Numbered from the stretch's first letter, positions 19,541 to 32,305 are shown. The stretch is DNA of 64,000 bases from Ypsolopha sequella (GCA_934047225.1 OW204011.1:16938339-17002338), one strand, 5' to 3'. Notes: a model not told the origin generated them from the sequence alone. Program-made: numbers and translations.

Positions 19541-20625
19541 ATTATTTATATTGTAAATTGCACAATTTCTATGTAATTAGTTTTCGCAGACTAAATTAGG
19601 TTTTGGATTTTATGAATGGGCCTCCGAAACAGTGAGATCATAGAATTAGTTAAAAATAGTGAGGCCGAATGCTAAGCTGGAGCTGTGAGCCAAAACTCGA
19701 GCTCTAAACATAAACTATACGTAAGCTAAGTTAGAAAATATTTAGCCTGCGAAATCTACACATCACTAAAATTAGTGAAAACCTAATAGTGAGATTTTAT
19801 AAAAGTAATCAATGTATTATCGATAAATTTAAATATTATTACGAGTATTAGTTGTATTTTAGTGTGTGTTACAACAAAAAAATGCATATTTATCACAAGT
19901 TGAATTTATATTAAAACTAAATAAGTAAGAAATTTTATACTACTATTGACCGATATTCTAGGGCTGTGAATTTTAAGTTTAGGGCTGTTAAAATCTAAAA
20001 TAGTGCAAGTTACTCGTACTGCTTTGCGTTAAGGTCTGTTTTGCAATAGTTTTAGATTTTAGCCGGTTTAAAATTAATATTTGCTGCCTATAGCTGGATA
20101 GATGGCCTATGGCCAGCTTTGCTGGATAGGGGTCGAAATTTATTGAATGTGTAAAATATTAGAGACTCATTCCAAAGTTTTAATTTTACCCGCTGAATTA
20201 CATAAAGCGAGCCAATTTTACGTTACCCTTTTGATGTTCTAATTCTATATTTCGTGACGAGTATAAAATGGCGGATTTTCTTACCCGAGGAATTCGGCAA
20301 ACGTCGAAAGCTTACAGTCCGAGGGTAAGAAACCCATTTTTACTCGTTGCGAACGATACTTTTTCTACTACGTGATTTATGTGTTTAAATATTTAATTTT
20401 TCCTTTCAAATTTAATGTATTTTATGACTTTGCAAAGCGCGGTGCGATTTTTACCTTTTTTTAGGCTTCGGCCGGCACCTTTTATTTGTGGCCAGTATCA
20501 TTTTGCGAAAAAAGAGTGTCGGAAATCGGAACGCAGGGAATTTCGATTGCAAAGACAAACTATGGACGTCAAAAAGAACCTAATTTTGCAATAAATGAAA
20601 TTTCAATACGATATTTCAAACTGAT
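19541..20625. other. Probable 3' UTR and intergenic DNA
   Basis: AT-rich sequence after the stop codon of the unknown gene, with several AATAAA-like strings (for example near 20590). No ORF or repeat of note. Confidence 0.4.
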
Positions 20626-20990
20626 CTGATAGTCATTTATTTATTTATTTATTTTATTTGGCGTACACAACAGGTTACAATCAGAAATATGACAATAGAT
20701 AATTACAAAGGTTAGGAGCTAGACTGTCACCCAAAAGCGCGCACGCACAGCATGCTAACTATTATTAAAAAGAAAATAACTAAATTAAAAGGAAAATACT
20801 AATATTATTACTTAAATACTTAAAAACAGTAAAATACTTAAAAACTATTTTATGAAACAATCTGCTTGATTTGCCTTTTATAGGCAACTTCATTCCACAA
20901 TGGGGCCCGGAAAGTTCGATTTTCAAAACTAATTTCGAGTATTAACTGGAACTTTTTCATAAAGGTAGTAGAAAAAGTATATTTAATTAT
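20626..20990 (-). mobile_element. LINE 3' end, minus strand
   Basis: On the minus strand a short coding end (TFRAPLWNEVAYKRQ) is followed by a 3' UTR ending in an (AATA)n tail at 20630-20655. The arrangement is that of a 5'-truncated LINE. The family is not determined. Confidence 0.5.
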
Positions 20991-21816
20991 AGTAAGTAAA
21001 ACAATCTAGTATCTAAAACATTTTCATGTCTTGAACATTTTTAATTCGATATTCGGGCATGTTTATTGTCGTGGACAGTTTAAATTATAGCCATCTGATA
21101 ATTTTACATGTTTGCGTAAATTACCTTTTGAACTTGTTGTCACGATTGTGTACCTTGTTAATTGGACTGTCGATTTCTTAGTTTTGTAACGAAAATAAAT
21201 TTATCTTTCAAAATAATAGGTTTTTTATATATGAAATTGCTAAAATTTGCTTACCGATTCATGAGTTTATAATTCCTCTAATTCAATAGCTATTTCAATT
21301 ATTTGTTTTTTGTTTGAAAGTTTATTTGGAGGTTTTACATCTACGTTTTAAATTTTGTTTTTATTTTCAGTTTAATTATAAAAATTAAATCTTGAAAAAC
21401 AGTTCGTTCTAAATGCTATCCATTTCCATGATAAGATTCGTTATAATTTTTTTACAGCTGACACTTTCAAAAATTTTATTAATGTTGCTGTTAGCTTAAT
21501 GTTGTCTCATTCATACACATAAGAAATGACATAATTTAAATTTGTCATTCCTAAAAAAATGCAAAACACTGAAAATTGAAATTCGTTTAAATTCTCTAAA
21601 GTAAACGGCAATTTCATATGTAAAGATCCAATATATGCAAAAACAGTTTCTTAATGATATTATAGTAGTTTTAAAACAGTTTAATTTGCTTGTTTTTTAG
21701 TTGTGAATTAGATTTATTTTAAGGACATTTCTCTACGAACCAGTACAAGTGTGGTTTCATCCACTGTCAATCCAATGGGCGTAAATGTCCGTTCGCTCTT
21801 TTGCCTTCCTCTCTAC
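20991..21816. other. AT-rich intergenic DNA
   Basis: No gene, tRNA or clear repeat seen. Confidence 0.4.
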
Positions 21817-21818
21817 TA

Positions 21819-22422
21819 CAGTACGCGCCAATCTTTTAGTCGCCTCTGATTGAGTTACGAGTGCAAGCTTGCGCAGGTACAGTCAAGGAAACAATAATAT
21901 GAACGATTGATTATTAAATGTTTACTATAAGTGGGAAGGTGTACTTGTTGTACCTACCTATTTAATTATTTATTTATTATTTTAGTGCAATCTTAACTAT
22001 ATAAATAAAACGCATTAATATAAACACCATTATCCTACATTGTCGCCTTAAAACGCTATATCGTCCGCGAGGCATAACAACAACAATAAACGTTAACAAA
22101 CTAAATCAACAAAAGAACAAATAAGGGCAACAAAAACAATAAACTATAAAAACAGATTCAACGATAAATTTAACGAATCATGGAATTTTTTCTTTGAAGG
22201 TACTTTTCATGCAACGCGCGCGTGTGTAATGTACGGACATAGCACTAACACTAACGTGTTGACATGACACTTGCTAAATGACGAGCGGGGGGTGTGGTGC
22301 GGCACGCAGGCGGGTGTGCTCCGCGCCCTCGCTCCTGTAACGTCCCCCTAACACCGTAAAACGGCTATTGCGTCGCCTCTTGCGGCTATCTTCAGAGGCG
22401 ACTAAAAGATTGGCGCACACTG
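21819..22422. mobile_element. 604-bp TIR element (nonautonomous, TA target)
   Basis: The ends read CAGTACGCGCCAATCTTTTA and the reverse complement of CAGTGTGCGCCAATC..., about 32 bp with two mismatches, flanked by TA (21817-21818 and 22423-22424). CAGT ends and TA duplication fit Tc1/mariner-like MITEs. The GC-rich end holds an ORF with no domain. A truncated relative is at 2945-3437. Confidence 0.85.
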
Positions 22423-22424
22423 TA

Positions 22425-23184
22425 CCATGTGCCACAACACAACCTGTATGAAGGCGATCTCTGTCCTTCAACATGTTAAGGATATAGCACACAAAAAAGA
22501 AATAGCTAAATCCTGAAGAAATTGTATTTTTAGGAATTTACAGCTTAATTCACAACCATGGCAAATAAAATCGTTGTAAACCTGCAGTAATATCATTAGA
22601 TATTAGGAGATATAATTAATTTTCTGTGGTTTTGTAACAAATCTGAAGATTTTTTTCCTAAATAGCCAAAGAATTCTATGCATAGACAAGCTGTACCGCA
22701 CTAAAAATTACGCACTCAGTTATGGTTAATTGTCCACAACTCCTTTGCGAGCGAACGAGACAATAGGTACACAGTGAGTGCGAGGGAGCGAGACGAAAGT
22801 CCGCTACGTGACCATTATTTTGCGAACAGCAAAATCTTTGTAAATATCTACATATCTTTGTCCGACACAGTTACATATCCAAATTGTATACAATAATTTC
22901 TTGGTCTGTACCTTTGTTCATTCATTTCTTTTATCGCAAAAGTTTATTGCTTGTTTTGAAGTACACCGTGAAATTTAAAGTTAGTTTTTTGAAACGAAAA
23001 TTGGTGATAACCAATTATATTTCACTCTGTCAATGCATTACAATTAATCTACTCGTAATATGTGTAATTTTTTGTGTATTTTGCTAAAGATTCGTCTGTC
23101 TCTGTGTATGGACACAGTCTCTTTGTATGGACACACATCACGTCAAAACTAATTACTTTAATTACATTTTCGATTGAGGGGCCA
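22425..23184. other. Intergenic, nothing recognised
   Basis: AT-rich with a small GC-richer patch at 22730-22810. No supported feature. Confidence 0.4.
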
Positions 23185-23668
23185 TTGTGACAAGGTTTAT
23201 CACAAAGTAAAAAAAGTTATAACTTGAGTCGACCTGTGTCGGTAAAAATATCGACAGAAACTGTATTGAAATAACGTTTTACGACAGCGCACACTGCATT
23301 ACGATGTACTTCTCACATGGACGCGGTGCGATGGGCGGAAAAAGGTTTCATAAATTATTTTTTTTAACAATATTTTTCCCGTATTTTAGTGCAAGAACCA
23401 TACAATAGCATTTGTGGTTTCAAACAAATAACCAATTTTACTTAATTTAAGTCAAAAAACAGCTTGACTTTTAACAGTATTTTCATGCTTTTTATCATAC
23501 GCGAGAATAATTTCCCAAAACGAAGTTGTTCTTTATAGTTTAAATAACAATATTTATTTTTTTTCATAATTTTTAAACATACCATTTGAGAGAAATAAGT
23601 TTATCAACAGAGTCATTTTTGGATGACGCTGGGAAGAGGCGCCTTAAGCCTTGAACCGCTTTTGGTAA
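23185..23668. repeat. Dispersed element with CAAGGYTTATCACAAAG start
   Basis: Both its start (TATCACAAAGTAAAAAAAGT) and its end (TTAAGCCTTGAACCGCTTTTGG) are shared with 36415-36850, while the middle differs. Start and end carry a short inverted pair (CAAGGYTTA/TTAAGCCTTG). It looks like a nonautonomous element whose interior was exchanged. Confidence 0.55.
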
Positions 23669-23878
23669 ATTAATTACATTGTCAAATTAATTCCATTGTC
23701 AAATTAATTCCATTGTCAAATTAATTACATTGTCGAATTAATTACATTGTCAAATTAATTACATTGTCAAATTAATAACATTGTCAAATTAATTACATTG
23801 TCAAATTAATTACATTGTCAAATTAATTACATTGTCAAATTAATTACATTGTCAAATTAATTATATTATCAAATTAAT
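23666..23878. repeat. 17-bp minisatellite, about 12 copies
   Basis: Consensus AATTAATTACATTGTCA with single-base variants (ATTCC for ATTAC). It directly adjoins the end of the preceding dispersed element. Confidence 0.95.
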
Positions 23879-23952
23879 ACAGTACAGTATGTGGTTTAAT
23901 TTAAAGATAGCTGTCTATTTACGCCAGATACAGTATTTTTTTGTAACAAAAT

Positions 23953-24030
23953 CAGCAGTGGCTCAGTTGGTAGAACGGCAGATTATTTGAGACCCGCAGG
24001 TTCAAATCGTGCCCGTCGAGCAGCACCAAT
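23953..24030 (+). mobile_element. tRNA-like SINE head or tRNA pseudogene
   Basis: It shows an A box (TGGCTCAGTTGG) and B box (GGTTCAAATCG) at tRNA spacing. The acceptor-stem halves do not pair well, so I do not call a functional tRNA. Confidence 0.5.
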
Positions 24031-26460
24031 AAACCCACCTATTATAATATTGTAATAAATTAATTAAAACTTTGAAATATTTAGGGAAATAATAATATAA
24101 TAATAATAATAATACGCTTACGCTTCTTGTTATTAATTACAAAATAAATGAATGAGCAAAGGTAGTAATAAATAAATAAAAAAATGTATTTACTTAAGTT
24201 GTTTTACTAATACTAATAGATGTTCTGTTTCTAAATGTTTATACAACAAACACACGATGAGTTTTACTAAATACGTAAATAGCGAACTTTATATTTTACG
24301 AAATGGATGAATAAATTTTATTTTATTGTGAACAATCTGTGTTTTTATTTATTAAATGGTTTTTATTTACAGGTACATAAATTAAACATAAATAAAATTA
24401 AAATCTTAATTAAGATCTAAACAAGAAATATAAAATTTAATAATAATATTTTTCCAAATTACTGCCAATTGGGAGTGGCCCAAGACACTGCCAGTGTTAC
24501 CTCGATATTAAATTGTGTTATATTCATATACAAGGTTAATTTTTTATAGTACTTTCTGTATATTGTAGCATTCGCTACAGGTATTCAACCTGTTTCATCT
24601 ATTGTAGTCTTTTTTTGTCGTTGATTCCTTTACTGAATTTTCAAATTTTAAAATTTAGAAAGCCTTGTCATGGTTTTTGTTATTTTTCTGATATCTAAGA
24701 GTATCGTCGCCGAGCAGAATACGAAATCTGCGTAACTAAATATCGAATTTGAGATCCCATGGATTCATAAAATGGAGCACATTTGCCCTAGAGTCGATTG
24801 AAGCCTTTTCCCTTCTTTTTCTGGTAAGTTTTGCGTACTTTTGGTTTCATTCTCTGATAATCCCTTTTGCCCCCTTTCCAATGTGTTAGTTTCCTTGCCC
24901 GGGTTTTGTAGGCATGTCTTGACGCTGTTGTTTTATTTATTTACAGCGACCCTTCAGGTTTTTAAGGGTTTCCATTTTTCAACGCACCACCTTTTCCCGG
25001 CTATCCTGTTTGGATGCGCATGAGGAGTAAACTTCCTTACTTGCTAGAGGAGTGTGCTACGTAATAGCAAAGGCTAACGGAACGGGTCACGGTTGCTGGA
25101 GAGTCCATTTCCCAAGTTGGTCCGGAAGGTTGGCGCGTGACAGTCACGGATTGACTGGCCACTCCGTTGGGAAAAATTCCAACATCGACGTCACACAGAC
25201 ACCCCTATCAGGTTTTTATATCTGTAGCCTGGTATTTAATAGACCCTGAATCAATCATTTTCTTCCTTAATGTAAAGCTAGATAACGACTGCTTATAATA
25301 CCTTTACGAATTAAAGTTATATTTTCTCTCGACTAGAAGTTACTAATACTTCCGCGTAATACTAGTTTCTGGGATCCTATAAACTGGTTGTAACGTTCAA
25401 TTTCGAATCTATAATATCGTTAGCCAATAGCGTCGTAAAGCTATAATAGAATAACAAAGTCCTAAAAACAAGATAGAGACTAGGTACTTTTCTTGTTAAT
25501 TTTCGAAGCTCCGACTTGATACTCTTGTGATATACTTGTGTTTTTGTACCTTTTTTACATCAGGATAGTTATTTTTAATATAGGTACCCATAAAATTATA
25601 TAGTGTCTTTATCCTGATTTATCCTTTTTTTTTGACTGTCACCAGGCTTGCTGTTTTATTATTATTATTCTCTAGTAGCTTACAAATTTTAATTGATATG
25701 TTATAATATGTATATATAGTATATATTTATTTATTTTATTTGGTCGAAAAATCGTATAAATGAAAAGGAACAATATTTTTGTCACCTTAATTTATATTTG
25801 TCACTAATCTGCAATACTCTATAATTATATTATCTATTCCCAAGAAATATATTAGTCATCATAATTAATCAAAACGGTCTCTAAGTATGAATCATCAAAT
25901 TAATGTAAATATGTATCTTAAATTATAGCTTGATCTGTTTTTTTCTATAGCCTGAATATAAGGTCTTTCCTCGAAAAAATTTTTAAATTAAAAAAAAAAA
26001 TGCGCAAAAAAATTCGTAGAATTGGGTAGATCGTAAAGTATGAAATCAAAAATCTCTCACTAAAGTCAAAAAATAGGTGCGACGACGAACGTAGCGGCGA
26101 GGAGCGTGTTAGGTTTATATGTAAATAATAATTTTTATTTTTACATTTTATACCTACTCCGAAATTTTAGTGAAATATGATATGCATACTTTTAGAACTT
26201 GCGTATCTACTTCAATAAATAATGTATTATTTTGATAAAATAGTATGTTGTTTTTGGAATCTTTTTCTAGGGATCTGTTAAAACCGAAACGCGATTACAG
26301 AAATTCGGCTCGATAGAAATATTTATTGAAATTAGGTCTTTTTCGACACCAATTCTCCTGGTTTGACAATTCAGAATGACATATGGACTGCAATTATATT
26401 TTATTAGATGGGTTTTAACAATATCTAGAACCTGGTTAAACGAAATTTTGATAGCAACTT
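24031..26460. other. Long AT-rich intergenic stretch
   Basis: Only weak signals are present. A GC-richer block at 24780-25210 has two short plus-strand ORFs without known domains; it could be the 5' part of an interspersed repeat. The rest is simple AT-rich DNA. Confidence 0.4.
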
Positions 26461-26461
26461 T

Positions 26462-26592
26462 AGTTCATTTTATATGAATAAAAAACCGACTTTTTGCTAC
26501 TTTTCCACGAATCCGTCCCTCTTGCACTGAGGGTTTTTTCGTATATGGAGTAACAAAGACGCTAAAACTTTTACATATCGACTTAATTTACA
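26462..26592 (+). repeat. Dispersed repeat, copy 1 of 2
   Basis: It shares AAAAACCGACTTTTTGCTAC and about 110 surrounding bases with 35086-35200 in the same orientation. No coding content. Confidence 0.75.
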
Positions 26593-26639
26593 TTTTTACA
26601 TTGTTTAGTGATAAAATTTTCGTGACGTTATTATTTCGA

Positions 26640-29275
26640 AATCCAATACAATTATTGAGGCTCACTCACACAAAAAATTAAAGATAATTGCATATCCAAC
26701 CAAGACTTCAACCCGGATAATAACGATACTATAAAATACCAACATTCATCAGCAATAAAAAATAAAATTGAAAGTAAATTTAATGATGGAGATATTAGAG
26801 GGGCCGCTCATCTCCTCTTCTCTGAGGATACCATGGCTCCTGACTCTCCAGATACACTTTTGGCTCTGGCTTCAAAACATCCACCTTCAGCCGGAACCTG
26901 CTCGCTACCTGATCCACCCCATCCTACCGACCGCACACCCGAGGCCACAGTGGAGGATGCGCTAGCTGCAGTGATGTCTTTTAAAAACGGGTCAGCTGCT
27001 GGGTTAGACGGCATCAGCCCCCAACACTTGAAAGATTTAGTAGGTGGGTCTAATGGGCATGCCGGTCAAACCCTCCTTGAGGACATCGCGCGGCTAGCGA
27101 ATCTGATGTTGTCAGGGAGAGTGTGCGAGGGCATCACAGATTTGCTCTATGGTGCGAATCTGTGTGCCCTAAAAAAGAAGGATGGCGGAATCAGACCCAT
27201 TGCTGTAGGCAACACTTTTCGGCGAATAGTTTCCAAAATTTGCTGTAAACATATCCTGGAAGATTTGACACCAAAATTACAACCATTTCAACTAGGTTTT
27301 GGTAGCAGGGGAGGATGTGAGGCTGCAGTCCATGCAGCCCGCACCTTCCTCACTCATAATGCAGGTGAAGTTCTGTTGAAGGTTGATGTCCAGAATGCCT
27401 TCAACTCCGTGGACAGGGGAGCCTTGCTGAGAGAGATAAAAAATCACTCCCCAGCAATATATAGCTACACGTATCAGTGCTATGGTAGCACATCAAAATT
27501 AATATATAAAAACCACCTTTTGGAATCAGCAACAGGCTGTCAGCAGGGCGATCCGCTTGGACCGGCAATATTCAGTCTGGCTATCAATCCGATAATAAAA
27601 ACCCTAAATTCAAAATTTAATGTTTGGTACTTGGATGACGGTTCCATTGGAGGCAATGCCACAACCGTTCTTACTGACCTTGAAATTTTAATTGAGAAAT
27701 TTAAAGACATAGGCCTTGAACTTAACTTCTCAAAGTGCGAACTATTTGTTTCAAATCTCATCAATCCCATAGATAAAGCTGATATCATTTCAAAATTTAA
27801 TAGTATTGCTCCTAAAATAAAAATTGTCGATAACGAGTCGTTGCGCCTCCTTGGAGCCCCGGTCTTAAATGAATCGATCCCCAGCTACGTGAATGAGCAG
27901 GTAGCCAAATTCATCGCTGTTTCTGACCGTTTAACCAGTATAAATCCACACATTGCTTTCTTTATTTTAAAATTTTGCCTTTTTGTTCCAAAATTAATTT
28001 ACGTTTTGCGTTGCTGTCCCCTTTGGAAATTTGACGTCTATCTCAAAATTTTTGATAATATTCTTCGTCAAACTTTAGTAACTATTTTAAACTGCTCACT
28101 CACTGACCGGTCTTGGAGCCAAGCCACCCTTCCAGTCCGGCTCAAATGGCTCGGTGGCCTGGGGATTCGCCAAATTTCTTGTGTAGCCCTCCCTGCTTTC
28201 CTGTCCTCCAGCCACAGCACGAAGGACCTCTATGGTACAATAATAAGCCCATCACTCGGTGATGTTGAGGCCTCGTGCTTGGTGGAGGCCAGGGACGCTT
28301 GGACGCTTGCCTGTCCCGGCGAGAGCCTGCCCACGGATTTGAATTCTCAAAAATTATGGGACGAGCCGATCTGCAGCAAGGTTCAAAAAAACATGTTGGA
28401 GACCTCCACCAACGCTGCGGACCGAGCTCGTCTTCTGGCAGCTGGCGAGCGGGAGTCAGGTTACTGGCTGCACGCTTTACCATCTGTCGTCATTGGCACT
28501 CAGCTGGACAAAACAACGTTTTCTTTAGCCGTGAGTCTCCGGATCGGCGCCAGGACAAATGAACCTCACCGCTGTCGATGTGGTGTCAACGTCGACCAGC
28601 TTGGACACCATGGCCTATCCTGCAAAAGGAGCGCTGGACGTCTGTCGCGGCATGCCAGTCTGAATGATGTCATCCGTCGGGCCCTTGCCACCATTGGTGT
28701 GCCGGCTATTTTGGAGCCGAAAGGCATTGTACGCAGCGACGGTAAGAGGCCCGATGGAATGACACTCATTCCGTGGAAAAACGGCAGGTCGCTGGTGTGG
28801 GACGCCACTTGTGTCGACACATTGGCGGCGTCCTACATCCAAGCGACTGCCGCTAAAGCTGGTGCTACGGCAGCCTCAGCAGAGGACTCCAAAAGGCGCA
28901 AGTATGTAGATCTAAGTTCAGACTATATATTTGCGCCTTTTGGAGTAGAAACTTTAGGGCCGTGGGGTCCAGCCGCGAAGCAGATATTCAAGGAAATATC
29001 TTCGCGACTGGTCGACGTTTCAGGGGACCGGAGTGCTGGGGCATACCTCGGACAGCGACTAAGCTTAGCTATCCAACGAGGAAATGCTTCCAGCCTTTTG
29101 GGGACCCTACCGATCGACGGCGGTGATTTGGAAAAAATATTTTATATTGTTTAATTTATAGGTAAGTTTTTCTTAATTTATTTTTTAGTTAGGTATAATT
29201 TTATCTTTTATATTTCTATTAATTTATAGGTAGTCTTAATGTTATTTAAGTTTAATATTGTTAAATAAAAATTTT
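26640..29275 (+). mobile_element. 5'-truncated LINE with restriction-like endonuclease
   Basis: One long reverse-transcriptase ORF is followed by a short 3' UTR with AAATAAAAA near 29263. There is no apurinic endonuclease domain or ORF1 upstream. The 5' boundary is put where the homologous frame breaks (in-frame stop at 26656-26658). Confidence 0.75.
26659..29154 (+). CDS. Reverse transcriptase with C-terminal PD-(D/E)XK-like endonuclease
   Basis: The frame is open for 831 codons; an ATG at 26833 lies inside conserved sequence, so the true N-terminus is lost. RT motifs in order: KKDGGIRPIAVG, VDVQNAFNSVDR (first catalytic Asp), GCQQGDPLGPAIFS, and WYLDDGSIGG (YxDD). Downstream is a CRCG...HHGLSC zinc knuckle and then RPDGM ... 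LVWDATC, the pattern of a restriction-like (PD-(D/E)XK) endonuclease as in R2-type LINEs. A conserved C-terminal block (ETLGPWGPAA, LAIQRGNA) closes it. No frameshift is seen. It is likely an R2-superfamily or related RLE-type element; the precise clade is not determined, and no 28S or snRNA target sequence flanks it. Confidence 0.8.
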   Translation, partial: GSLTQKIKDNCISNQDFNPDNNDTIKYQHSSAIKNKIESKFNDGDIRGAAHLLFSEDTMAPDSPDTLLALASKHPPSAGTCSLPDPPHPTDRTPEATVEDALAAVMSFKNGSAAGLDGISPQHLKDLVGGSNGHAGQTLLEDIARLANLMLSGRVCEGITDLLYGANLCALKKKDGGIRPIAVGNTFRRIVSKICCKHILEDLTPKLQPFQLGFGSRGGCEAAVHAARTFLTHNAGEVLLKVDVQNAFNSVDRGALLREIKNHSPAIYSYTYQCYGSTSKLIYKNHLLESATGCQQGDPLGPAIFSLAINPIIKTLNSKFNVWYLDDGSIGGNATTVLTDLEILIEKFKDIGLELNFSKCELFVSNLINPIDKADIISKFNSIAPKIKIVDNESLRLLGAPVLNESIPSYVNEQVAKFIAVSDRLTSINPHIAFFILKFCLFVPKLIYVLRCCPLWKFDVYLKIFDNILRQTLVTILNCSLTDRSWSQATLPVRLKWLGGLGIRQISCVALPAFLSSSHSTKDLYGTIISPSLGDVEASCLVEARDAWTLACPGESLPTDLNSQKLWDEPICSKVQKNMLETSTNAADRARLLAAGERESGYWLHALPSVVIGTQLDKTTFSLAVSLRIGARTNEPHRCRCGVNVDQLGHHGLSCKRSAGRLSRHASLNDVIRRALATIGVPAILEPKGIVRSDGKRPDGMTLIPWKNGRSLVWDATCVDTLAASYIQATAAKAGATAASAEDSKRRKYVDLSSDYIFAPFGVETLGPWGPAAKQIFKEISSRLVDVSGDRSAGAYLGQRLSLAIQRGNASSLLGTLPIDGGDLEKIFYIV

Positions 29276-29865
29276 TATATCCATTATTGTATGAATGATT
29301 ATTTCCAAGGTTACAAAAAGGAGGGGTAGGGCCAACACCCAGTGAAGAGAAGAAAAGAGACAGAACTATATTGAGACAGCTTATATCTTATCCGATCATT
29401 CATACAAGTCACCAATTAAGAGATTAATGATCATGCTACCCTTGTACAGTCAATATACTGCAGCCCTTTAATGAAACCAGTGGGCAGACCAGACTCAAAA
29501 TTATAATTCAAAAAGACATGTTTTTGATAAACATGTAAATATAAACAGGGCCTACTGAAAAAGGCATATTATAAAATAAATGAATATTTGGATGATGGTG
29601 AAGCATGGTGTTATAGTGATAGTGATTTTGATGATAGTAGGTAATAATTTAATTAATTAATATAATTTCCTAGCTTTTGATTCCTCTTAAGAGTTAACAT
29701 TAATTAATTACAGACTGTAAAAGGAAATAGACTATATGAGACAGGTAGGCAAAGATATATATGTTTTTCTTTTTTCATTAACCTGAATTCCTGCTGTCTT
29801 GTATTTTCTTATCCCTTGGTTAAAGTAGATATAAGTAATTCAATGCATAGTTTAAGTTTATGTTA
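29276..29865. other. Intergenic, nothing recognised
   Basis: AT-rich DNA without supported features. Confidence 0.4.
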
Positions 29866-29945
29866 AAAAAAAGACATGATCTTGCCAAGTTTCTTGCCCG
29901 TTCTTCTTAGCAAGACTAATCGAATGGGCGGAGGTAGGCATGTAT
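29866..29945 (+). repeat. Dispersed repeat fragment (copy 2)
   Basis: Matches the reverse complement of 4372-4452. The surrounding ORF (29876-30124) has no domain; a GC-rich segment at 29990-30110 follows and is unassigned. Confidence 0.6.
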
Positions 29946-32298
29946 TTATATATGTAACCTATTACTATGTAGTATATAGGATGGGATTTGGTCGGCCGCC
30001 TGGATTCGTGCTGGGGGCTCGGTTGGTGATCATTGAACCTTGTTCCTGGTCCCTGGCCGGGTCTCCGGTATGGGTTCGGGCGGTTGATTGGATTTCACCT
30101 TGTATAATAATATTTTACCTATAATTTTAATCGTATATATATTGCGACATAAATTAAATAAACATTTAATCTAAGTAGTTCATGTACATTTATTATTTTA
30201 TTACATATATTTTTATAAGATTCAAATTTGACTTGTGAAACGTGTATTATATATACCTACTTTGCAAAATAAACTTTTTGAATTTTGAATTGAATTTGAA
30301 TTTTAAATATTTGCTGAATTCCTTAAAATGAGTTTTTTGTAAAAAAACTTTTTTAAATACTTAATATACTAATTTTATCATTATAACTTAATTTTAATAA
30401 TGAAAATATTTTTTTTTACCTAGAGTACATAGAGAAGGTATTGGTAGGGCCTAGGGTGAAAGCTGTGACTTAGTATCCAGACTTCCGAGTTTGGTAAAAC
30501 ACACAACAAAATAAAAGGTAAGTATTATCCTGGGATTCATTAAGTTACCTGACCTTGAGGTCGTACTCTTAGACCAAAAGAAAAGCACAAAAAGTGGATC
30601 ATACTTTAGCCACAGTTCAGAAAAATAACATAAAGTAAAATAAAAAAATGTGCCTTGAAAAGTGGCTGTTACGACAACCACTGCGTCTCCGGCTAGCGCA
30701 AAATAAGAGAAAATAATACTTTTCACATGGACGACATGAACGAAAAAAAATTTAGAACTTGAATTTTTAGATCTAAAAATTTCCTATAATTTGGTGGAAT
30801 AATAATTAAAATCGCTTTAGGCGTTTGGAAGGAGTAAGAGAATTCTTGTGTTAATCATGTGAAACTTTCGATGACTTTCGATTTTTTTGTCAAAACTTAC
30901 AATAGAAAAACAGTTTATGAAACTTAAAATTTATTTTTGACTCTATAATGCCTATTATATATTTTTATAAAAATTTTTAGACCACCCGTGTGGGAGGAGT
31001 AGGCCTTCAAAGTAGAGGTTTCGCAAGGAGGAATTTTATTCACAAGTTTTATTATTAAAAAAAAAGCAAAACGTTTTAGGAAAGTCTGTTCGTTTTAGAG
31101 TGTAATAAAGTTTACACAGGTTTTAGTCCATAATTAATATTTATGGAATTTTGCTAAAGTAATCTTAAACCTCGACATGACAACTTTTTTACGAGCAATC
31201 TTTGTTGTTTTTTTCTTATTACTCGAATTACTTCAGATGATTTTGTTTCGCTAAGTGTGTGGGTTATATTCTAGGCAGAAATGCTTTTTTTTTTCATTTA
31301 TAGTATTGCTAGATTCTTCAAACAACGAAGAATAAATTAGGGAAGTTTGATGTTTTTGCGGGGCCTATCCTCATGATAGCCTTTTGTGTTTTGTGGGCTG
31401 TCCACATAATGCGCGGGAATCGTTAAGCGGGTGTCTCACACTCTTCGGCGCCGAGCTATGCAGAGATTTGGAAGCGCGTGTTTGGGCCGTTTTATATGAA
31501 GACATAATACTGTACTTTTCTCTACTGTGCTTTAGGACTTGTGTGTAGGTGGGTTACTGAATGCATGGTGGTCTAAGACCCCGATTTGGTATCTGATGAG
31601 GAAAGATAGTCTGATTGACGGGTCATTATGCCCGCATACACGGTAATGAACCCTTGGAGAGCGTAACGATAGTTCCATTGGGCCGACGACGTACACGCCC
31701 CAAACGTTTGGTGTTGCCGTTATGGCGACTTTGTCGCTAGATCTAGGGGATTTTATGAATGTTTAACGGGCAAAATTTTGGATTTAGCGGGAATCAATTA
31801 TTTAACGATTATTAGCGACTTTATCACTCGTAAGTGGGCGATTTGCTTGTTCAGTAAAAATTGTGCCTTGGATTCATTCGTGTATACCCGATTTTCCTTA
31901 CATTTGTAACAGTTACATAGAATCAGATTTCACAGGAATTCCCATGTTATAAACGATATAAAGTGGGAAAAGGAAGACCAAAAGTAGACCTCGGAGAAGC
32001 TTCAGCCTCCGCTGACATTATAATTGAAAAACGCTACGTATTTAATTTTGAAATTTAGGTGCCTAATTTTAGTATTTTATAATAAACTGATTGATTTAAT
32101 AACTAGAAATATCATTTACATTCATTAAATGTGTTATTCATGGATTGATGAATTATTAAATAAAAATAAACTAAAATACATCCAACGAGTAAAAATTACA
32201 AGAATAATATTGGTTGACATATCTGGCGGAATTGTTGAGATGGTCTGGAGAATTTAAATTTTGTAGAATGGCAACACAGTTTTGAAACAAATGAATAG
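29946..32298. other. Intergenic, one GC-richer unassigned block
   Basis: AT-rich except 31340-31760, which is closer to balanced base composition and has no long ORF. It could be an LTR or UTR of an unknown repeat. A LINE-like tail (AATAAACTTTTTGAATTT) is at about 30270-30290. Confidence 0.35.
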
Positions 32299-32305
32299 TA
32301 TAAAA
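32299..32305 (+). promoter_or_regulatory. TATA box of the small secreted-protein gene
   Basis: TATAAAA lies 47 bases before an ATG that opens a signal peptide. An initiation site about 25-30 bases downstream would give a 5' UTR of under 20 nt. The position, together with the exon, makes chance less likely. Confidence 0.5.

Noticed and set aside
22274..22492. 72-codon minus ORF
   Set aside because: It spans the terminal inverted repeat of the 604-bp MITE and has no known domain.
23953..24030. Functional tRNA gene
   Set aside because: A and B boxes are present but the acceptor stem does not pair, so a SINE head or pseudogene is more likely.
26640..29275. R2 element in 28S rDNA
   Set aside because: The flanks are AT-rich DNA with no rRNA sequence, so only the enzyme type, not the R2 target, is supported.
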